Shown here in pieces: positions 6,432 through 10,130 of a stretch of DNA of 10,130 nucleotides. Positions within the stretch are counted from its first letter, which is position 1; every line of letters begins with the position of its first letter. Source of the DNA: Oscillospiraceae bacterium. GTDB taxonomy: Bacteria > Bacillota > Clostridia > Oscillospirales > Acutalibacteraceae. The notes beneath the pieces are model-generated. The model ran no database searches. It had not been told where the DNA came from and saw nothing but the letters and a program-made list of their open reading frames with translations. The DNA lies in the NCBI GenBank assembly GCA_902761265.1, contig CACWJV010000060.1, positions 1 through 10,130 on the forward strand, given 5' to 3'. A program made the translations under genes and the position numbers.

Positions 6432-7352
6432 ATGCGCATGCTGCGTTTACTGGAGATCGGACTGGAGGCGTCGAGCACGACGAATCCGCTGCTCAACGAA
6501 GAGGGGCAATTTGTAAAGCCGGAGGAAGCGGTGCGGAATTTTGCGTCGCTGTGGAAGGAATGGGCGCTTTGGGACAAGCTGCTCGACAATTTGCCGAAGA
6601 TTATTTTGGCGGTTGTCGTGCTGGTGCTCGGCTTTTTGCTGGCAAGCCTTGTGTCAAAGATCCTGTGCAAAGCAATGAAGCGCCGCAAGGTCGATTTCGC
6701 GGTCTACAACTTCATTGCCAAAATCACGCGCTTCGTGATCCGGATCACGTTTATCCTGATCGCGCTTTCGATGTTTATCAAGATCAATTCTCTCATCGCC
6801 GCCCTGTCCGCCGCCGGCGTTGCTATCGGCCTCGGCTTGCAGGACAGCGTATCGCAATTTGCGTCGGGCGTACAAATATTGATTAACCATCCGTTCAAAG
6901 CCGGCGACTATGTGGAGATCGGCGGCGAAGGCGGGTTTGTGTCGGAGATCGGGTTTATGACGACCATTATCACGTCCTATGACAACAAGCGGATCATCAT
7001 TCCGAATTCCGATATTACGAAAAACCGCATCGTCAACTTTTCCGCCGAAAAAACGCGCCGTGTGGATCTGACGTTTTCCATCAGCTACGCCGCCGATATT
7101 GCCAAAGCGAAGGACATTGTGATGCAGACCGCGCTGCAGAACGAACAGATTTTGCGCCATCCGTTGCCGGAGGTGACGGTCGGCGCGCATTCCGCAAGCA
7201 GCATCGACCTGTTTTGCCGCGTGTGGTGCGAAACCGCCGACTATTGGACGGTATTCTTCGCCATGCAGGAAAATGTCAAACTCAACTTTGACAAAGGCGG
7301 CATCGACATCCCGTTTACCCAAGTGGATGTGCATTTAGTCGATCACAAATAA
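6432..7352 (+). CDS. MscS-family mechanosensitive ion channel
   Basis: A small-conductance channel that would open under membrane tension to release solutes during osmotic downshock. It is 306 aa (E. coli MscS is 286). After a soluble N terminus of about 50 residues come TM1 (about 55-78), TM2 (about 98-116) and the pore helix TM3 (about 119-151), which has the Gly/Ala-rich pattern AAGVAIGLGLQDSVSQFASG. The beta domain follows with the MscS hallmarks FKAGDYVEIGG at 155-165, GFVSEIGFMTTII at 168-180 and IIIPNSDI at 188-195. An alpha/beta C-terminal domain ends the protein. The ATG at 6432 has GGAGG (6421-6425) 6 bases upstream. The gene has its own promoter and terminator, so it appears monocistronic and unrelated in function to the zinc genes. 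Confidence 0.95.
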   Translation: MRMLRLLEIGLEASSTTNPLLNEEGQFVKPEEAVRNFASLWKEWALWDKLLDNLPKIILAVVVLVLGFLLASLVSKILCKAMKRRKVDFAVYNFIAKITRFVIRITFILIALSMFIKINSLIAALSAAGVAIGLGLQDSVSQFASGVQILINHPFKAGDYVEIGGEGGFVSEIGFMTTIITSYDNKRIIIPNSDITKNRIVNFSAEKTRRVDLTFSISYAADIAKAKDIVMQTALQNEQILRHPLPEVTVGAHSASSIDLFCRVWCETADYWTVFFAMQENVKLNFDKGGIDIPFTQVDVHLVDHK

Positions 7353-7361
7353 TACCGTTGC

Positions 7362-7391
7362 GGGCGCCTGCAAAGGCGCCTGTTTTCGTTT
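7362..7391 (+). terminator. Rho-independent terminator after the MscS gene
   Basis: Stem GGCGCCT (7363-7369) and AGGCGCC (7374-7380) close a GCAA loop of GNRA type. An imperfect T tract, TGTTTTCGTTT, follows. It lies 10 bases after the stop codon. Confidence 0.9.
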
Positions 7392-7431
7392 ACAAAAGAA
7401 ACATTTTTTACAATCAGAGTTTGCGTCCGGT

Positions 7432-7479
7432 AACTTCGTCAAATTTCACGAAAATATGTCGAAAATTCGTACAGAAGTT
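7432..7479. other. AT-rich segment with inverted ends upstream of prs
   Basis: The 240-base gap 7353-7592 holds the MscS terminator, this AT-rich segment and the prs promoter. The segment is bounded by AACTTC (7432-7437) and GAAGTT (7474-7479), and inside it CGAAAAT occurs twice, 11 bases apart. It lies upstream of the predicted prs start, so it would act as DNA (operator or UP-like element) rather than in that transcript. No coding potential was seen. Confidence 0.25.
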
Positions 7480-7504
7480 TTATTGTCAAAAATGGTAAAA
7501 CCGA

Positions 7505-7534
7505 TTGCAATGGATTGCGGTTATCATGTATAAT
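7505..7534 (+). promoter_or_regulatory. Promoter of the PRPP synthetase gene
   Basis: TTGCAA (7505-7510) and a perfect TATAAT (7529-7534) are spaced by 18 bases. The predicted start near 7541 leaves a leader of about 50 bases before the ATG at 7593. Confidence 0.65.
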
Positions 7535-7592
7535 AAGGAAGCAAACAGATTTTTGCAGAATTGAGAAGGAAAAGAAATGGGGGCTTTCTCTT

Positions 7593-8792
7593 ATGGCAAG
7601 TATCAAAGTATCGGAATTTACAAACATCCCGCAGGGAAAACTCGGCCTGATTGCGCTGCGCGGCAGCGAAACGCTGGCGCAGAAAATCAACGACGCGATC
7701 GTGGCCTGCCGCAAGGACTTTGAAATCGAACACGAAAACGCCATCGTCTTCGACGGCTATCACAAGGATTCCTATCTGATCAACGTGGAATTTCCGCGGT
7801 TTTCCACCGGCGAAGGCAAATGTGTGATCAACGATTCCATCCGCGGTTACGATCTATTCATCATCGCCGACTGCTTCAACTACTGCGAGACCTACACAAT
7901 GTATGATCTCAAAGACAGCGCCGGCGCACCCTTGCAGGTACCTATGAGTCCCGACAACCATTTCGCCGATCTCAAGCGCATCATTTCCGCCTGCGCCGGC
8001 AAAGCCAAGCGCATCAACGTCATTATGCCGATGCTGTATGAAGGCCGGCAGCACAAGCGCTCCATGCGCGAATCGCTCGACTGCGCCGTGGCGCTCAAGG
8101 AGCTGGAAGCGATGGGCGTGGAAAATATCATCACCTTTGACGCCCACGACCCGCGTGTACAAAACGCGATCGGCATCGGCTTTGAAAGCGTCTCCCCCAC
8201 TTACCAAATGATCAAGGCGCTGGCAAAGGCGGTCAACAACGATATCAAGTTCCAGCCGGAAAATACCATGATGATCTCGCCCGACGAAGGCGGCATGGGC
8301 CGGTGCGTCTATTATTCCCACGTACTCGGCATCAACCTCGGCATGTTCTATAAGCGCCGCGATTACAGCAAAGTGGTCAACGGCCGCAGCCCGATCATTG
8401 CCCACGAGTTCCTCGGCAGCGACGTGGAAGGCAAAGACGTGATCGTGGCGGACGACATGATCGCCAGCGGCGACAGCATGATCGACGTGTGCCGCCAGCT
8501 CAAAGCGCTCAAGGCGCGCCGCATCTTTGTGTTTGCCACGTTTGGTCTGTTCTCCTCCGGTGTGGAACGCTTTGACGAAGCGTATGCAGAAGGCTATTTT
8601 GACAAAATCTTCACCACCAACCTGATCTATACCCCCGACAAGCTGTTCCAGCGTGAATGGTACTATTCGGTGGATCTGTCCAAATATGTGGCGCTCATCA
8701 TCAACGCGCTGAACCACGACGAAACCGTCAGCCCGTATCTGAACCCGATGAAGAAGATTCAAAGCTACCTGCAGCGGTTCCATCTGAAATAA
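7593..8792 (+). CDS. prs: Ribose-phosphate pyrophosphokinase (PRPP synthetase), divergent long form
   Basis: It would transfer pyrophosphate from ATP to ribose 5-phosphate, making PRPP for nucleotide, histidine and tryptophan synthesis in the cytosol. It is 399 aa, against about 315 for classical Prs. Both halves of the fold are recognisable. NHFADLKRIISACAGKAKRI at 122-141 and MPMLYEGRQHKRS at 145-157 match the N-terminal lobe and its ATP flexible-loop region. FDAHDPRVQNAIG (182-194) is the divalent-ion/active-site histidine motif. SPDEGGMGR (229-237) and the PRPP loop VIVADDMIASGDS (283-295) lie in the phosphoribosyltransferase-like C-terminal half. Extra length sits around 96-121 and at the C terminus. 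The start is ATG 7593, with GGGGG (7579-7583) 9 bases upstream; a better-looking AGAAGGA (7564-7570) is too far away. It is monocistronic or leads into the Nudix gene by read-through. Confidence 0.9.
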   Translation: MASIKVSEFTNIPQGKLGLIALRGSETLAQKINDAIVACRKDFEIEHENAIVFDGYHKDSYLINVEFPRFSTGEGKCVINDSIRGYDLFIIADCFNYCETYTMYDLKDSAGAPLQVPMSPDNHFADLKRIISACAGKAKRINVIMPMLYEGRQHKRSMRESLDCAVALKELEAMGVENIITFDAHDPRVQNAIGIGFESVSPTYQMIKALAKAVNNDIKFQPENTMMISPDEGGMGRCVYYSHVLGINLGMFYKRRDYSKVVNGRSPIIAHEFLGSDVEGKDVIVADDMIASGDSMIDVCRQLKALKARRIFVFATFGLFSSGVERFDEAYAEGYFDKIFTTNLIYTPDKLFQREWYYSVDLSKYVALIINALNHDETVSPYLNPMKKIQSYLQRFHLK

Positions 8793-8795
8793 GAT

Positions 8796-8826
8796 AGCAA
8801 GAAAGCAAGAAGGCAAGAAACAAGAA
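8796..8826. repeat. Short tandem octamer repeat
   Basis: AGCAAGAA occurs at 8796-8803 and 8804-8811, followed by the variant GGCAAGAA at 8812-8819 and a shortened ACAAGAA at 8820-8826. It fills the space between the prs stop codon and its terminator. The copies are nearly identical, which suggests recent slippage expansion. Confidence 0.8.
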
Positions 8827-8830
8827 ATAA

Positions 8831-8863
8831 AAAGAGGCACTGCAAAACGCGGTGCCTTTTGTT
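8831..8863 (+). terminator. Rho-independent terminator after prs
   Basis: Stem GGCACTGC (8836-8843) and GCGGTGCC (8849-8856) pairs over 8 bp, with one G-U, around the loop AAAAC. It is flanked by an A-rich run before and TTTTGTT after. The T tract ends three bases before the Nudix ribosome binding site. Confidence 0.88.
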
Positions 8864-8878
8864 CCCGGGAGGATGGCC

Positions 8879-9403
8879 ATGCGATTGTTGTTTTCGATGG
8901 ATCTCAAGGATTATGACGACTGCGACCACAGCTTTGTGCGCAACTCTGCCCGCAGCGTGATTGTGCAGAACGGAAAAATCGCCATGATTCACTCGTTGCT
9001 GTATGACTACTACAAGTTTCCCGGCGGCGGGATCGAAGCCGGCGAAGACCCGGTGGCCGCCATGATCCGTGAAACGCGGGAGGAAGCCGGGCTGGTTGTC
9101 ATACCGAAAACGGTCCGTCCCTATGGCTATGTGCACCGTGCCCAGTGCAGCGACCGCGACCCGACGGAAATCTTCATTCAGGATAATTACTATTATCTTT
9201 GCGAAGCGGAAGCAACTGCCGTTGCACAGAAGCTGGACGGCTATGAAGCAAACGAGCACTATACGCTGGCATGGGTCGATCCTCAGATTGCGATTGACAA
9301 GAACCGCAACGTCAGGGACTGCCCTTATAACCGCATGATGTTTGAGCGCGAAGCACGGGTGCTGGAGTTGCTGTTGGAGGAAGGGTATTTTAAACAGATA
9401 TAA
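8879..9403 (+). CDS. Nudix hydrolase
   Basis: A cytosolic hydrolase of a nucleoside diphosphate linked to another group; the substrate cannot be told from sequence. It is 174 aa. The Nudix box fits the GX5EX7REUXEEXGU pattern: it runs from a Gly in PGGGIEAGE (about residues 44-52) through RETREEAGL, with Thr at the first hydrophobic position. The catalytic helix glutamates are all present. The ATG at 8879 is chosen because GGGAGG (8867-8872) lies 6 bases before it; the in-frame ATG at 8873 directly abuts that site. No promoter is visible between the prs terminator and this gene. Expression probably relies on read-through from prs or on an unrecognised promoter upstream. It is convergent with the next gene. 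Confidence 0.93.
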   Translation: MRLLFSMDLKDYDDCDHSFVRNSARSVIVQNGKIAMIHSLLYDYYKFPGGGIEAGEDPVAAMIRETREEAGLVVIPKTVRPYGYVHRAQCSDRDPTEIFIQDNYYYLCEAEATAVAQKLDGYEANEHYTLAWVDPQIAIDKNRNVRDCPYNRMMFEREARVLELLLEEGYFKQI

Positions 9404-9404
9404 C

Positions 9405-9442
9405 AAAGAGAAAGGCTCGTTGGACACGGGTCTTTCTTTATC
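9405..9442. terminator. Bidirectional terminator between convergent genes
   Basis: Arms GAAAGGCTCGT (9410-9420) and ACGGGTCTTTC (9426-9436) form an 11-bp stem with two G-U pairs around the loop TGGAC. An A-rich flank on the left and TTT on the right let it serve the Nudix gene on the plus strand and the DUF4085-like gene on the minus strand. It lies in the 44-base gap between the two stop codons. Confidence 0.8.
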
Positions 9443-9447
9443 ATTTG

Positions 9448-10130
9448 TCACACTTTTTCAAACCGGATGTCGCCGCAGCTGATCGTCAGATAACACGGCA
9501 GGCCTTTCGGTTCGACCTCCAGCAGTATATGCACTTCAAAAGTACCGTCCGACTGCCGGTATAACTCCTGCTGCAGATAAACAATCATCAAACCTTCATC
9601 ATCTGCTTCATCTGCAATCTGCAACGCTGCATCCTGTTCCAACACTTTTGCGTTTTCAAAAACAATTCTTGTGCGCAGCATGTCGTCTTCGTCAGCTTCA
9701 AAAGCGCAGATGTCCATGAGAACCTGCGTTCCGTCCTTTTCAACAGACACCACGATGTCATCGTGAAAATCAAAGGTGTCGCGAATCTCCTGCGGAATCG
9801 CCTGCTTCTTCAGCGCTGCTTTCGCTTCGCGTTCCATCCTCGCCTTCGCTTTCAGACGGGCTTTGTCTTCTTTTTGCAACTGTTTTTTCAGCTTTTTCAG
9901 GATGCTTTCCGGCATCCGTTCCAACGCAAGCAGGCGCAAATCAACCTGTTCCGTCACCCAAGCGGGAAATGCCATCAAAGGGTGTTCCAAGTTTTCCTGA
10001 TAGTTCTTTTCAAATTCAACTGCCGCCGCAGTTGGATCGAACGGCGGCCGTGCTTCAAAAGCAGCGATTTCCTTTTGATACGCTTCCGTCTCCTTTTGAT
10101 ACATCTGTTCAAGCTGCTGACGGAGATGTT
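9448..10130 (-). CDS. DUF4085-like protein of unknown function (5' end cut by window edge)
   Basis: Function unknown. The minus-strand frame ends at 9448 and is open to the right edge. The first ATG (10104) has no ribosome binding site, and the codons upstream (HLRQQLEQ) continue the same helical, Gln/Glu-rich style. The real start is therefore probably outside the window. From Met10104 it has 218 aa. The first part is charged and helical (FDPTAAAVEFEKNYQENLEH, then a Lys/Arg/Glu-rich run at about 68-98). The C-terminal half looks like a beta domain: FDFHDDIVVSVEKDG, RIVFENAKVLEQD, LQQELYRQSDGTFEVHILLE, LTISCGDIRFE. From memory this layout fits DUF4085 (an HD/N opening, I-F-N-A, EQD, LY-E-Y, E-H-LL, DI), but I could not confirm it by search. 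No signal peptide or membrane segment is seen. Its sequence is slightly more AT-rich than its neighbours. Confidence 0.75.
   Translation of the reverse strand, partial: HLRQQLEQMYQKETEAYQKEIAAFEARPPFDPTAAAVEFEKNYQENLEHPLMAFPAWVTEQVDLRLLALERMPESILKKLKKQLQKEDKARLKAKARMEREAKAALKKQAIPQEIRDTFDFHDDIVVSVEKDGTQVLMDICAFEADEDDMLRTRIVFENAKVLEQDAALQIADEADDEGLMIVYLQQELYRQSDGTFEVHILLEVEPKGLPCYLTISCGDIRFEKV

Noticed and set aside
7381..7394. Possible catabolite (cre) site in TGTTTTCGTTTACA
   Set aside because: It keeps the CG centre and the ends, but two core positions differ from the consensus as I know it, and it overlaps the T tract of the MscS terminator.
7854..8840. Minus-strand open frame of 328 codons opposite prs
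   Set aside because: It is antisense to a conserved PRPP synthetase, begins in the terminator region and has no recognisable motif.

Overview
The window reads as chromosomal DNA from a GC-rich member of the Firmicutes, most likely a clostridial (Oscillospiraceae/Ruminococcaceae-like) gut-type bacterium. The grounds are strong AGGAGG-type ribosome binding sites, sigma-A promoters close to consensus, and a divergent PRPP synthetase of the kind I associate with Clostridia. These are ordinary housekeeping and transport genes. No rRNA, tRNA, CRISPR array, insertion sequence or prophage gene was seen, and no gene-free gap exceeds 300 bases.

Layout. (1) 1-2346, minus strand: the ATP-dependent protease Lon, lacking only its last few residues at the left edge. 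Its promoter lies in a 162-base divergent intergenic region. (2) 2509-3399, plus: a membrane-anchored NodB-type polysaccharide deacetylase. (3) 3467-6369, plus: a tightly packed zinc uptake operon. It holds a Fur-family regulator (probable Zur, TTG start), an ABC ATPase (ZnuC-like), and one long protein in which a ZnuB-like permease is fused to a ZnuA-like solute-binding domain. The genes overlap by 14 and 8 bases. A perfect TTGACA-17-TATAAT promoter precedes the operon, and a 27-bp near-palindrome on its -10/start region is a likely Zur operator. (4) 6432-7352, plus: an MscS-type mechanosensitive channel with its own promoter and a GNRA-loop terminator. (5) 7593-8792, plus: the divergent ribose-phosphate pyrophosphokinase, ending in a short tandem repeat and a terminator. 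(6) 8879-9403, plus: a Nudix hydrolase whose ribosome binding site sits almost against the preceding terminator. (7) 9448-10130, minus: a DUF4085-like protein running off the right edge, convergent with the Nudix gene across a shared hairpin terminator.

How the parts fit. The zinc block is the only clear functional unit. The regulator would sense zinc and shut off its own promoter. The ATPase would power a permease that carries its own tethered binding domain, replacing the usual separate lipoprotein. The permease-binding-domain fusion, and the altered metal-site residues in its binding domain, are the most unusual things in the window. The remaining genes appear to be independent single-gene units.
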